Assembly: GCF_021728295.1 (NCBI RefSeq)
Contig: NZ_JAKJXE010000007.1
Span: forward strand, 328,657 to 392,656
Reading direction: 5' to 3'
DNA from: Pseudomonas petrae
GTDB taxonomy: Bacteria > Pseudomonadota > Gammaproteobacteria > Pseudomonadales > Pseudomonadaceae
DNA length: 64,000 nucleotides
The notes under the pieces are model-generated. The model made no database searches. It was given only the letters and a program-made list of their open reading frames with translations, and was not told the DNA's origin. The translations under genes were made by a program, and so were the position numbers. Positions 35,184 through 44,036 of this stretch are shown here, in pieces. Numbering within the stretch: position 1 is the first letter of the stretch; every line of letters begins with the position of its first letter.

Positions 35184-36215
35184 ATGGCCAAACGCCAACT
35201 CAACCGCCGCCAGAACTGGCGCATCGAAAAGATTCAGGGCGAGCGCGCAGCGCGTGCCGCCAAACGTGAATCAACCGCTCTCGAAACGCTGGAAGGCGGC
35301 GATCTCGGTCCCGAGCAAACGGGTCTGGTCATCGCGCATTTTGGCGTGCAGGTAGAAGTCGAAGCGCAGGACGGCGAGCTGCAGGGTCAGGTTTTTCGAT
35401 GCCACTTGCGCGCCAACCTGCCGGCGCTGGTGACCGGCGACCGAGTCGTGTGGCGCGCTGGCAATCAGGGCATCGGCGTCATCGTTGCACAGTTGCCCCG
35501 CGATACAGAACTGAGCCGCCCGGACAGCCGGGGCCAGCTCAAGCCGGTCGCCGCCAACGTTGACCTGATCGTCATTGTTTTCGCACCGATGCCCGAACCC
35601 CACGCCAATCTGATCGACCGTTACCTGGTGGCCGCTGAGCACGCAGGGATTCGCCCGTTGTTGCTGTTGAACAAGTTTGACCTGATCGACGATCAGAATG
35701 CTCCTGCGCTCAATGCGCTGCTGGCGGTGTACCGCACGCTGGGTTATCCGGTGCTGGAAGTCTCGGCCCACCACGGCGATGGCATGCAGCAGTTGCAGGA
35801 CCAGCTGGATGGCCATATCAGTGTGTTCGTCGGCCAGTCCGGCGTCGGCAAATCCTCGCTGGTCAACAGCCTGCTGCCGGAAGTCGGCACGCGCGTCGGG
35901 CCTTTGTCGGAGTACTCGGGCCAAGGCACCCACACCACGACCACCGCGCGGCTGTTCCACTTCCCGCGCGGCGGCGACCTGATCGACTCACCGGGCATCC
36001 GTGAATTCGGCCTCGGTCACGTCAGCCGTGCCGACGTCGAGGCGGGCTTCATCGAATTCAACGACCTGCTCGGCCGATGCCGCTTCCGTGACTGCAAGCA
36101 TGACCGCGAACCCGGCTGTGCCTTGTTGCAGGGCCTGGCAGACGGGCGCGTGCAGCAGCAGCGAATGAACAGCTATCGCTCGATCATCGCGAGCTTGCCG
36201 GAAAGCAGTTACTGA
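35184..36215 (+). CDS. rsgA: Ribosome small subunit-dependent GTPase RsgA
   Basis: The 343-residue circularly permuted GTPase promotes late 30S maturation. A basic N-terminus (MAKRQLNRRQNWRIEK) and OB domain come first, then G4 LLNKFDL (about 160), G1 GQSGVGKSSLVNSL (about 216) and G3 DSPGIREFG. The C-terminal zinc-binding segment is CRFRDCKHDREPGC (about 298-311). The motif order confirms the permutation. It is convergent with motB across a REPIN and a bidirectional terminator. Confidence 0.97.
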   Translation: MAKRQLNRRQNWRIEKIQGERAARAAKRESTALETLEGGDLGPEQTGLVIAHFGVQVEVEAQDGELQGQVFRCHLRANLPALVTGDRVVWRAGNQGIGVIVAQLPRDTELSRPDSRGQLKPVAANVDLIVIVFAPMPEPHANLIDRYLVAAEHAGIRPLLLLNKFDLIDDQNAPALNALLAVYRTLGYPVLEVSAHHGDGMQQLQDQLDGHISVFVGQSGVGKSSLVNSLLPEVGTRVGPLSEYSGQGTHTTTTARLFHFPRGGDLIDSPGIREFGLGHVSRADVEAGFIEFNDLLGRCRFRDCKHDREPGCALLQGLADGRVQQQRMNSYRSIIASLPESSY

Positions 36216-36272
36216 CGGGCGCCGCCCAGTGCGGCGCACCTGTCCGAAATCCAACGCATTCGACGAAGATTT

Positions 36273-36359
36273 GTAGGAGCGCGCTTGCCCGCGAAGGCGG
36301 CGTGTCAGGCAATCGACTCGTCACAGGAAGATCGCTTTCGCGGGCAAGCGCGCTCCTAC
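36273..36359. repeat. REPIN after rsgA
   Basis: The left REP at 36273-36294 and right REP at 36338-36359 are exact 22-base inverted copies, identical to the pair after queG, with a different 43-base spacer. It lies in the 265-base rsgA-motB gap, which otherwise holds only the terminator at 36434-36462. Confidence 0.9.
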
Positions 36360-36433
36360 AATTGAATTGCGCCACACAGCCTCTGCGGCGCACGCAACTT
36401 GAATAAGGACTCGGCTGTCGAGAGGCACAAACG

Positions 36434-36462
36434 AAAAACGCCGCGATCATCGCGGCGTTTTT
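36434..36462. terminator. Bidirectional terminator between rsgA and motB
   Basis: AAAAACGCCGCGA (36434-36446) and TCGCGGCGTTTTT (36450-36462) form a 13-bp stem with a TCA loop and A/T tails on both sides, 18 bases past the motB stop. Confidence 0.85.
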
Positions 36463-36480
36463 GCGTCGTCTACACAGGTA

Positions 36481-37536
36481 TCAGTTCTTGGTTTCGTCGA
36501 TCTTCAGCTGGCCCTGATCGAAGATGTTCAGCTTCTGCCGAATCTCGTGGGGCTGGGCGTAAGCCTGCGGATCGACGGCAGGTGTGGAAATCGACGCCCC
36601 CGGCTGATTGGCCGACCCGGTAGCGCCAGGTAAAGGCGATGGCGCAGCGGCTCCAGGCGCATCCGGCGTTTGCGGTGCTTCACCTGAATTCTGCGCGCCT
36701 TCGATCCGCTGCTGGGCTTTCTTGGTCATCACCACAATGTCGATGCGACGGTTGATCGGATTTTGCGGGTGCTCCTTGTCATACAGTGCCGAAGACGCAT
36801 AGCCCACTACGCGCGCCACCTGCTGATCCGGATACCCTCCCGCGAGGAGCGCCCGGCGAGCGGCGTTCGCTCGACCGGACGACAGCTCCCAGTTGCCGAA
36901 GCCGTTATTGCCGATAAAAGGCGTCGCGTCGGTGTGACCGCTGATGCTGACCTTGTTCGGCACCGCTTTGATGGTGTCGGCCATGGCCAGCAAGATGTCT
37001 TCGAAGTACGGTTTGAGCTTCGCGCTGCCGATGTCGAACATCGGGCGGTTTTCGGCATCCGTGATCTGGATGCGCAAGCCGTCCTGGGTGATCTCGAACA
37101 GAATCTGGTCCTTGAACTTCGCCAGTTGCGGATTCTCGTTGATCTTGGTCTGCAACTCTTGCAGCAACATTTCCAGACGGTCCTGCTCGACTTGCTCGGC
37201 GGCAGAATCCTGCTGATCCGCGTCGACCGGCACGCGATCCGGCGCAGGCGTGGATTGCACCTCCGGGTTGAGCGTCTGGTTAGGGGACATTTCGGGCGAA
37301 CCGCCCAGGTCAATCACGTAAGGCGAGCCGCTGTCGGAAAAACCGACCGGGTCCTTGAAGTAACCGGCGATGGCGAGCAGTTGCTCGGGCGTGGCCGATG
37401 ACATCAGCCACAGCACCAGGAAGAACGCCATCATCGCCGTCGCGAAGTCGGCAAATGCGATTTTCCAGGCGCCGCCGTGATGCCCTCCGCCGTAGCGCTT
37501 GACGCGCTTTATGATGATCGGCTGATTATTTTCCAT
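36481..37536 (-). CDS. motB: Flagellar motor protein MotB
   Basis: The 351-residue stator subunit couples proton flow to flagellar rotation. It has a basic N-terminus, one membrane helix with the proton-carrying Asp30 in FADFATAMMAFFLVLWL, a plug and linker region, and a C-terminal OmpA-like peptidoglycan-binding domain (VSISGHTDATPF, RRIDIVVM). The last 80 residues are Pro/Ala/Gly-rich. It starts three bases after the motA stop and forms the stator with MotA. Confidence 0.97.
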   Translation of the reverse strand: MENNQPIIIKRVKRYGGGHHGGAWKIAFADFATAMMAFFLVLWLMSSATPEQLLAIAGYFKDPVGFSDSGSPYVIDLGGSPEMSPNQTLNPEVQSTPAPDRVPVDADQQDSAAEQVEQDRLEMLLQELQTKINENPQLAKFKDQILFEITQDGLRIQITDAENRPMFDIGSAKLKPYFEDILLAMADTIKAVPNKVSISGHTDATPFIGNNGFGNWELSSGRANAARRALLAGGYPDQQVARVVGYASSALYDKEHPQNPINRRIDIVVMTKKAQQRIEGAQNSGEAPQTPDAPGAAAPSPLPGATGSANQPGASISTPAVDPQAYAQPHEIRQKLNIFDQGQLKIDETKN

Positions 37537-37539
37537 AGA

Positions 37540-38391
37540 TCAACGACCGCGGACAGCTTGTTCCAGCTCGCTGAAGCTGGGGCGATGGGCCGGATACAGA
37601 ACCTTGCGACCGAACTCCACGGCCAGCGAAGGCGGCACGCCGGACGCTGACGCCACGAGCGAAGCCTTGATCGATTCATAGACGTTCATTTCTTCCTTGG
37701 CATCGTGGGCCAGGCAAGTGGCCAACGGGCCGAAGAAACCGTACGCCGCGAGGATACCGAAGAACGTACCGACCAGCGCCGCACCGACGTGCATCCCGAT
37801 CGCTGCCTTGTCGCCGGAGCCCAGGGAGGCCATGGTCACAACAATACCCAGTACCGCGGCAACGATACCGAAACCCGGCAGGGCGTCGGCGACGCCGGTC
37901 ACTGCGTGGGAAGGATGCTCGAGCTCTTCTTTCATGCTCAGCAATTCCATGTCGAACAAGCCTTCCAGCTCGTGGGGCGCCATGTTGCCTGAGGACATGA
38001 TGCGCAGGTAATCGCAGATGAAGGCGATCATGCGGGTGTCTTTGAGCACGCCAGGGTATTTGGCGAAAATCGGGCTGTTCTCGGGCTCTTCGATGTCGCC
38101 TTCGATCGCCATCATGCCTTCGCGACGGCTCTTGTTGAGGATCTCGTAGACCAGGCCCAGCACTTCGAGGTAGTAGCCGTGGGTGAACCGGGAGCCGAAC
38201 ATCTTCAAGGACTTCTTGAAGACCAGCATGGTCATATAGCCCGGGTTGGCTTGCAGGAATGCACCCAGCGCCGCACCGCCAATGATCAAGACCTCGTAAG
38301 GCTGGATCAACGCAGCGATCTGACCGTGGGACAGTACGTATCCGCCGAGAACGCTCGCGAAAACGACGATGATGCCGATAATTTTTGCCAT
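37540..38391 (-). CDS. motA: Flagellar motor protein MotA
   Basis: The 283-residue protein has four membrane helices (for example IIGIIVVFASVLGGYVL and GFGIVAAVLGIVVTMASL) and the large cytoplasmic loop with the charged segment NKSRREGMMAIEGDIEEP that meets the rotor protein FliG. Conserved prolines flank the ion-path helices. It is first in the motAB pair. The 212-base region 38392-38603 separates it from a divergent HDOD gene and contains the palindrome GACTATAGTC (38474-38483 region), not assigned. Confidence 0.97.
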   Translation of the reverse strand: MAKIIGIIVVFASVLGGYVLSHGQIAALIQPYEVLIIGGAALGAFLQANPGYMTMLVFKKSLKMFGSRFTHGYYLEVLGLVYEILNKSRREGMMAIEGDIEEPENSPIFAKYPGVLKDTRMIAFICDYLRIMSSGNMAPHELEGLFDMELLSMKEELEHPSHAVTGVADALPGFGIVAAVLGIVVTMASLGSGDKAAIGMHVGAALVGTFFGILAAYGFFGPLATCLAHDAKEEMNVYESIKASLVASASGVPPSLAVEFGRKVLYPAHRPSFSELEQAVRGR

Positions 38392-38603
38392 AGGTAGGAA
38401 ATACTTACTGAGTCGGGTTCATGGTCATTGTGCGAGAAGCGCTTGAAACTCTTGTCCTGCTTATCGGCATGAATGCGCCAGACTATAGTCAGATCACAGG
38501 AAAATGCTGACCGATGTGTGGCGCCGGACGTTGCGCCGCGAGGGCCAGCATGATGCCAGTATCCGACATCGATCTAAACCTCCCAGCCGTACGGGTGTTG
38601 TGA

Positions 38604-40139
38604 ATGCAATCAGATAAAGCTTCTTCGCTACCTGTCCCGCGCACCCTGGATAACTGGATAAAACAGCTCGACGGCATCGCCTTGCCGGTGCCTGCGGTGG
38701 CGTATCAGCGCGTGCAGGCGGCATTGACCGACAGTCGCCGCTCGCTGCGCGATATTGCCGACCTCATGCAGGACAGCCCGGCGCTGGTGCTCAACGTTTT
38801 GCGCGAAGCCAACCTGAACAGCCCCGCCACGGCCCAGCCTGCGGAGAGTCTTGAAGTCGCCATCAACCGATTGGGACTGGCGCGTACCGAAGCGCTATTG
38901 GCGCGGCTGCCCAGTGTCGATGCGCGGGACATCCCGCTGGCGTTGCGTCAAATCCAGATGATCAGTCAGCACGCCATGCAACAGGCTTACGGCTTGTTCG
39001 CCAATCAACTGGCCCGGCTGTGGCAGGACATCCATCTGGGCAGCCTTCTGTTTCTCTCGCCGCTTTGGCCGATGGCGCTGGCGCACCCCAAACTGCTGGA
39101 AGAATGGGAACTGCGGGTTATCCACAAGGGCGAGTGCGCTAAGGCTGTAGAGCAGGCACTGTTTGGCGTGCGGCTGGTGCATTTGTGTCAGGCGCTGGCG
39201 CAGCACTGGCGCCTGCCGATCTGGGTGACCCAGGGCTACGAATTGCTGACCTCCCAGCAACGCAATCTGGTGAAAGTGTTGCGCATCGCCCACAGCAACG
39301 GTGACCCACTCAAACAGCAACAGCAACTCGACGCCGACCTGCCGCTGCGGCGCTGGCTCAACCAGCCCGCCAATACGATTCTGCTGGCCAACGGCCTCGC
39401 GCTGTCGGCGCATCAGGCATGGGACACACCGCATAACCTGCGCTGGCAGCTGCTGACCAGCCTGTATCTGCAACAGTCACTGGATGATCTCCAACAGCAG
39501 GTTCACCAGAACGCAGCGGCCAGCGCGCGTCAGCATTCCGGCCCGGACATCTGGCACCCCGCGCAGGCTTTGCTCTGGCCGTGGAATGCCCGTCGGGTAC
39601 ACAAAGGCTTGCTGCCTGCCCCGCCACCATCGCCCGACGCCTTGCAGCTGTGGCGCAAGCACTGCGCCGATCTGTTGAAAGAGCCTGGCATTTTCATCAA
39701 CGCGATACACCTGACCACCTGCGCCAGGGATGCACTGGTGGCAGCGGGCATGCAGCGGGTGGTGCTGCTGATGACCGATCGCAAGACCGACAGTCTGCGC
39801 GTGCATCAGATCGCGGGCGTGGACAAGTCGGCCGCTGCGTTGCTGGTGCCCTACAAAGACAGCACCGTGCTGCAACGCCTGCTCGCCCAACCCACGCAAT
39901 TGCGCCTGACACCGGCCAACAACGCCCAGTTTTCCGCGTTGCTGCCGCCGCAACTGCGCAACCTGTTCAGCGGCGAAAACCTGCTGATTCGCTCGCTCGC
40001 CAGCAATGGCCGTGTGGTGATGGTGGTGGTGGCCGATCAGGGCGGCGGGCTGTTTTCCGAAGTCTCCGTCCAGGCTTTCGGAAAAACCGGTCAGTGCATC
40101 GAGAAAGCCCTCACCACCTTTAGCCATCGCAATGGCTGA
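38604..40139 (+). CDS. HDOD domain protein with GAF-like C-terminus
   Basis: The 511-residue protein starts with a roughly 200-residue HDOD-type helical domain (LPVPAVAYQRVQAALTDSRRSLRDIADLMQDSPAL, then NRLGLARTEALLARL). A linker and a C-terminal segment (about 355-505: ALVAAGMQRVVLLMTDRKTD... LRSLASNGRVVMVVVAD) may be GAF-like. HDOD proteins usually act in signalling without hydrolase activity. The divergent position next to motAB suggests, but does not show, a link with motility. A gene at this position (between motA and rhdA) is conserved in Pseudomonas. The ATG at 38604 is used. Confidence 0.8.
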   Translation: MQSDKASSLPVPRTLDNWIKQLDGIALPVPAVAYQRVQAALTDSRRSLRDIADLMQDSPALVLNVLREANLNSPATAQPAESLEVAINRLGLARTEALLARLPSVDARDIPLALRQIQMISQHAMQQAYGLFANQLARLWQDIHLGSLLFLSPLWPMALAHPKLLEEWELRVIHKGECAKAVEQALFGVRLVHLCQALAQHWRLPIWVTQGYELLTSQQRNLVKVLRIAHSNGDPLKQQQQLDADLPLRRWLNQPANTILLANGLALSAHQAWDTPHNLRWQLLTSLYLQQSLDDLQQQVHQNAAASARQHSGPDIWHPAQALLWPWNARRVHKGLLPAPPPSPDALQLWRKHCADLLKEPGIFINAIHLTTCARDALVAAGMQRVVLLMTDRKTDSLRVHQIAGVDKSAAALLVPYKDSTVLQRLLAQPTQLRLTPANNAQFSALLPPQLRNLFSGENLLIRSLASNGRVVMVVVADQGGGLFSEVSVQAFGKTGQCIEKALTTFSHRNG

Positions 40140-40185
40140 CGGCTGAGCTACAATTCGCAACCTTTTCGCGATCCGGAGACGCTAC

Positions 40186-41001
40186 ATGTCTGCCTTTTCA
40201 AGCTTGCCGCTGGTCATCGAGCCCGCAGACCTGCAAGCACGCCTCAGCGCGCCAGAGCTTATTCTGGTCGACCTGACCAGCCCGGCCCGCTACGAGGCCG
40301 GCCACATCCCGGGCGCGCGATTCGTCGATCCGAAACGCACGCAACTGGGCCTGCCACCTGCGCCGGGGCTGCTGCCCTCGCACACGCATCTGGAAGGGCT
40401 GTTCGGCGAACTGGGCCACAACCCCGACGCGGTGTACGTGGTCTACGACGACGAAGGCGGTGGCTGGGCCGGCCGGTTCATCTGGCTGCTCGACGTCATC
40501 GGACACAAAAAGTATCACTATATCGACGGTGGGCTTCTCGCCTGGCAAGCCGAAGGCCTGCCACTCTCGACGGAAGTGCCAAAAACAGTCGGTGGCCCGG
40601 TTTCACTGACCTTGCACGACGAGCCCACAGCCACCCGCGAATACCTGCAAAGCCGCCTCGGCGCCGCTGACCTGGCAATCTGGGACGCGCGCGCGCCGAC
40701 CGAGTACTCCGGCGAAAAAGTCGTCGCTGCCAAGGGAGGTCACATTCCCGGCGCCGTGAATTTTGAATGGACGGCCGGCATGGATCAGGCGCGCAACCTG
40801 CGCATCCGCAAGGACATGCCGCAGATCCTCGAAAGCCTGGGCATTACCCCGGAGAAAGAAATCATTACCCACTGCCAGACCCATCATCGTTCGGGCTTCA
40901 CCTATCTGGTGGCCAAGGCGCTGGGTTACCCGAGGATCAAGGGCTACGCCGGCTCCTGGGGCGAGTGGGGCAACCATCCGGACACCCCGGTCGAGAAATA
41001 A
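40186..41001 (+). CDS. rhdA: Thiosulfate:cyanide sulfurtransferase (rhodanese) RhdA
   Basis: The 271-residue tandem-rhodanese enzyme has an inactive N-terminal domain (residues 1-140) and a catalytic C-terminal domain with the active-site loop HCQTHHRSG; the Cys is at about residue 230. Length, Cys position and the loop sequence match Azotobacter vinelandii RhdA. It transfers sulfane sulfur to cyanide or other acceptors and has been tied to redox balance in related species. CGGAG precedes the ATG at 40186. psd follows after 59 bases, the same neighbour as in P. aeruginosa. Confidence 0.95.
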   Translation: MSAFSSLPLVIEPADLQARLSAPELILVDLTSPARYEAGHIPGARFVDPKRTQLGLPPAPGLLPSHTHLEGLFGELGHNPDAVYVVYDDEGGGWAGRFIWLLDVIGHKKYHYIDGGLLAWQAEGLPLSTEVPKTVGGPVSLTLHDEPTATREYLQSRLGAADLAIWDARAPTEYSGEKVVAAKGGHIPGAVNFEWTAGMDQARNLRIRKDMPQILESLGITPEKEIITHCQTHHRSGFTYLVAKALGYPRIKGYAGSWGEWGNHPDTPVEK

Positions 41002-41060
41002 ATCGGCGCCCGACGTGGCGTAGATCCGTATTCCCTTCTTCAAACGTTTTAGGAATCTTG

Positions 41061-41924
41061 ATGAAACAGCGTCTGTTTATCCTTTTCCAGTATCTGCTTC
41101 CCCATCATCTGCTGTCGCAACTGGCGGGCTGCGTGGCCGAATGCCGCGTGCGCTGGTTCAAGAACGCTTTCACCCAGTGGTTTGCGCGCCGCTATCAGGT
41201 CGACATGTCCCAGGCTCAGGTCGAGGACATCACCGGGTACCAGCACTTCAATGACTTCTTCACCCGCGCCCTCAAACCGGGAGCGCGCCCGTTGGACCCA
41301 ACGCCAGGCGCGATCCTTTGCCCTGCAGACGGCGCGGTCAGCCAACTGGGCCCAATCGAACACGGTCGGATTTTCCAGGCCAAAGGACACAGCTACAGCG
41401 TACTGGAACTGCTAGGCGGCGATGCGCGCCTGTCCGCGCCGTTCATGGGTGGCGAATTTGCGACCGTTTACCTGTCACCGAAGGACTATCACCGCGTGCA
41501 CATGCCGCTCGCCGGCACCCTGCGCGAGATGGTCTACGTACCGGGCCGGCTGTTCTCGGTGAACCAGATCACGGCGGAAAACGTGCCGGAGCTGTTCGCC
41601 CGTAACGAACGCGTGGTGTGCCTGTTCGATACCGAGCGCGGTCCGATGGCCGTCGTGCTGGTCGGCGCGATGATCGTCGCCTCGATCGAAACCGTATGGG
41701 CGGGCCTGGTCACGCCGCCCAAGCGCGAGCTCAAGACTTTCCGTTACGACGAAGCAGCGCGCGCGCCCATCCATCTGGAAAAAGGTGCCGAGTTGGGTCG
41801 CTTCAAACTGGGCTCTACGGCCATCGTGCTGTTCGGGCCAAATCAGGTGAAGTGGTCCGAGCTGCTGGCGGCCGGTTCGGCCGTTCAGATGGGTCAGGGC
41901 CTCGCGCTGCCATTACAGGCCTGA
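41061..41924 (+). CDS. psd: Phosphatidylserine decarboxylase
   Basis: The 287-residue membrane-associated proenzyme makes phosphatidylethanolamine. The self-cleavage motif LGST (about 250-253) generates the pyruvoyl cofactor on Ser of the small subunit; upstream are CPADGAVSQLG, the YLSPKDYHRVHMP catalytic His segment and PGRLFSVN. The ATG at 41061 has AGGA upstream; the longer frame overlapping rhdA is not real. Confidence 0.97.
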   Translation: MKQRLFILFQYLLPHHLLSQLAGCVAECRVRWFKNAFTQWFARRYQVDMSQAQVEDITGYQHFNDFFTRALKPGARPLDPTPGAILCPADGAVSQLGPIEHGRIFQAKGHSYSVLELLGGDARLSAPFMGGEFATVYLSPKDYHRVHMPLAGTLREMVYVPGRLFSVNQITAENVPELFARNERVVCLFDTERGPMAVVLVGAMIVASIETVWAGLVTPPKRELKTFRYDEAARAPIHLEKGAELGRFKLGSTAIVLFGPNQVKWSELLAAGSAVQMGQGLALPLQA

Positions 41925-41950
41925 TTCTTGCCTTAACTCATATCTGTGAG

Positions 41951-42005
41951 GCGTGATGCTGTTTTTCTGGCGCGAACTGCTTTAAGCCGTCGCGCAGCAT
42001 CACGC
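41951..42005 (+). other. Large structured element after psd
   Basis: GCGTGATGCTG (41951-41961) pairs perfectly with CAGCATCACGC (41995-42005), and inside it GCGCGA (41970-41975) pairs with TCGCGC (41990-41995). No U-tract follows on either strand. It sits in a 285-base gene-free stretch (41925-42209) before the PilZ-like gene; downstream of it no gene was seen. It may be a leader element or an RNA. Confidence 0.5.
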
Positions 42006-42209
42006 TTGACCAGGGATGCGGGGTCTGGCTGCAGGACAATGGGCACAGGCTGCGACGGTTGCAGGATGCTGCTAGAGTCCAGTTGTCAGCGCTGTAGGAA
42101 ACTTCGCTTTCAGTGGACGTAAACGTGCTCTTTTCGCTCGGCGAGGGTGCTTGCCCCCGGAGTTGGACGCCGCCGTTCAGGCCTGTAGTCGTTGGAGTTT
42201 GCCTGTCAC

Positions 42210-43994
42210 ATGAGTAATTTAAGCCTCCCGCTGTTGTTGCGCGCACCTGTGCCGACGCAGTCGAGCCTGTCGTTCTGTGACGCGACGCCCAAAGACATGA
42301 AGCGCTGGATCGCTACCCTGCCCAAGGCCAATCTCGGTGAAATGGCCCGCCAGCTCTATCAAGGGCTCGGCGAACTGAACCAGTTGCTCACCCCCAGCGA
42401 CAACCGCATGCAGCTCCTCGAACTGCTTCGCCCGGAAGTATTTTTCGTGTGCAAGCACCTGGAGCGTCACTTCCTGAACCAGTCAGTCGTTCTCGAAGAG
42501 CGTCCGCGCAAGGTCGCCAACCTGTGCCAGGCCCTGCAAAACCACCTTGCCATCGGCTACAAACAGATCATTGCGCGGGTCGCGGTCAAGCTCGGCAAAG
42601 ACCGCATCGGCCTGCTGACCACCGCCCTTCAGCGCGCGCTCAGCTGCCTGAACGGTCCGCTGATCCGCGCCAACCAGCTTTACTGCCCGGTGCAGGACGG
42701 CTTGTGGCTGGAGATGCACCAGATTTATCAGATCGCCCGCCAGCATCAATTGCAGAACGTGCCGGTTGCCGACAGCCTCGCCCACAACACCCAGGCGATG
42801 AGCGTCGAACAGACTTACATCGTTGCGCTGCTGATGGGCTGTTCGCGCTGCAATCAGATGCGCCAGCACAACATCGGCAAGCTGGCCGAGGCGCTGGATG
42901 CGTGGAGTGCGATGGTCACGCTGCAGCAGCCGATGGACACCAACAGCCTGTACGCGGTGTCGCCAGGCACGGACACAGCGCCGCGCTATGCCGCACTGTA
43001 CGACGATGATCAGCGGCCGAATTTGCTCGGTATCAACTCGCGCCCTCTGTCGGCTGCACTGGAGCGTTACACCGAAACGCCCGTTGAAGAACGCTCGAAG
43101 TCCGCGCTGAAAGTGCCGCCGGGGTTGTCAATCGACGTCCTGCAGCACCTTGCCGCCGCTTGGGGCGATGTGTCGGAACGTGCGTTTCAGCGCACCCCGG
43201 GACAAGGCACACTGACCGTCTGCGTGGGCATGAGCGCCCTGCATTATTACGTCGGCGGCCAGCAGTCCTTCAGCGACCTGCTGCAAATGTCGACCCTGTC
43301 CAGAGTGGCCGAATACACACTGCAGCCTTTGCAGCCGGCCAAGCATGATCCATGGGCGCAGACGGCAGAAGCGCAACGCAATGGCAAATCGAACAGCATG
43401 CTGCCGTTCGAGGAAATCGAATACAAACGTGACGATGCCGAAGCCAGCGCGGCGTCCGACGGGCAAAAGAGTTTCCCGACGTACGCCCTGCATATCGTCA
43501 ATCACAGCCCGGGCGGCTACTGCCTGGCCTGGCCGAAAGAGGTACCGGACCAGTTGCAGGCCGGTGAGATGATCGGCATTCAGGACCATGGCCACGGCTG
43601 GAGCATCGCGGTGGTGCGCTGGGTGCGGCAGGTCCGCGGCGGTGGCATGCAGATGGGCGTTGAACTGATTGCGCCCTTTGCCCAGGCCTGCGGCATGCAG
43701 CTGACCCGCGCCGAGCAGAGCAGTCAGTTTTTGCGCGCGCTGCTGTTGCCGGAAGTTCGCGCCATTGATGTGCCCGCGACAGTCATCGCCCCGCGCCTGC
43801 CGTTCGAGGACGGCTCCAAGGTGCTGATCAACACCAGTGGCGAACAGCGACGCGCGAGCCTGAGCAACCGTCGTGCGACGACGGGAAGCTACAACCAGTT
43901 TGAATATCAGATTCTTGAAGGGCCGAAAAAGGTTGCGACGCCAGACGCCGGCGGCCCGGAGCAGGAATTCGACTCGCTGTGGACGGTGCTCTGA
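42210..43994 (+). CDS. PilZ-like domain protein of the serB locus, function unknown
   Basis: The 594-residue protein has a long helical N-terminal region (about 1-300), a low-similarity middle, and a C-terminal beta-rich region (about 425-560) that starts ALHIVNHSPGGYCL. NxSxxG resembles the second half of the PilZ c-di-GMP-binding signature (DxSxxG), but no clear RxxxR precedes it, so nucleotide binding is doubtful. P. aeruginosa has a hypothetical protein at this place followed by fimX; here serB follows directly and fimX is absent from the locus. The ATG at 42210 is preferred to a TTG at 42192. The gene has a long structured leader. Confidence 0.75.
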   Translation: MSNLSLPLLLRAPVPTQSSLSFCDATPKDMKRWIATLPKANLGEMARQLYQGLGELNQLLTPSDNRMQLLELLRPEVFFVCKHLERHFLNQSVVLEERPRKVANLCQALQNHLAIGYKQIIARVAVKLGKDRIGLLTTALQRALSCLNGPLIRANQLYCPVQDGLWLEMHQIYQIARQHQLQNVPVADSLAHNTQAMSVEQTYIVALLMGCSRCNQMRQHNIGKLAEALDAWSAMVTLQQPMDTNSLYAVSPGTDTAPRYAALYDDDQRPNLLGINSRPLSAALERYTETPVEERSKSALKVPPGLSIDVLQHLAAAWGDVSERAFQRTPGQGTLTVCVGMSALHYYVGGQQSFSDLLQMSTLSRVAEYTLQPLQPAKHDPWAQTAEAQRNGKSNSMLPFEEIEYKRDDAEASAASDGQKSFPTYALHIVNHSPGGYCLAWPKEVPDQLQAGEMIGIQDHGHGWSIAVVRWVRQVRGGGMQMGVELIAPFAQACGMQLTRAEQSSQFLRALLLPEVRAIDVPATVIAPRLPFEDGSKVLINTSGEQRRASLSNRRATTGSYNQFEYQILEGPKKVATPDAGGPEQEFDSLWTVL

Positions 43995-44036
43995 GCCATC
44001 GAGGCATCCGTTGCAGATGCCTCAACGCTCACGCTT

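Noticed and set aside
38460..38490. Palindrome GACTATAGTC upstream of the HDOD gene as a promoter or operator
   Set aside because: Only a weak -35 match (TTATCG) at the right distance; not enough to call a promoter.
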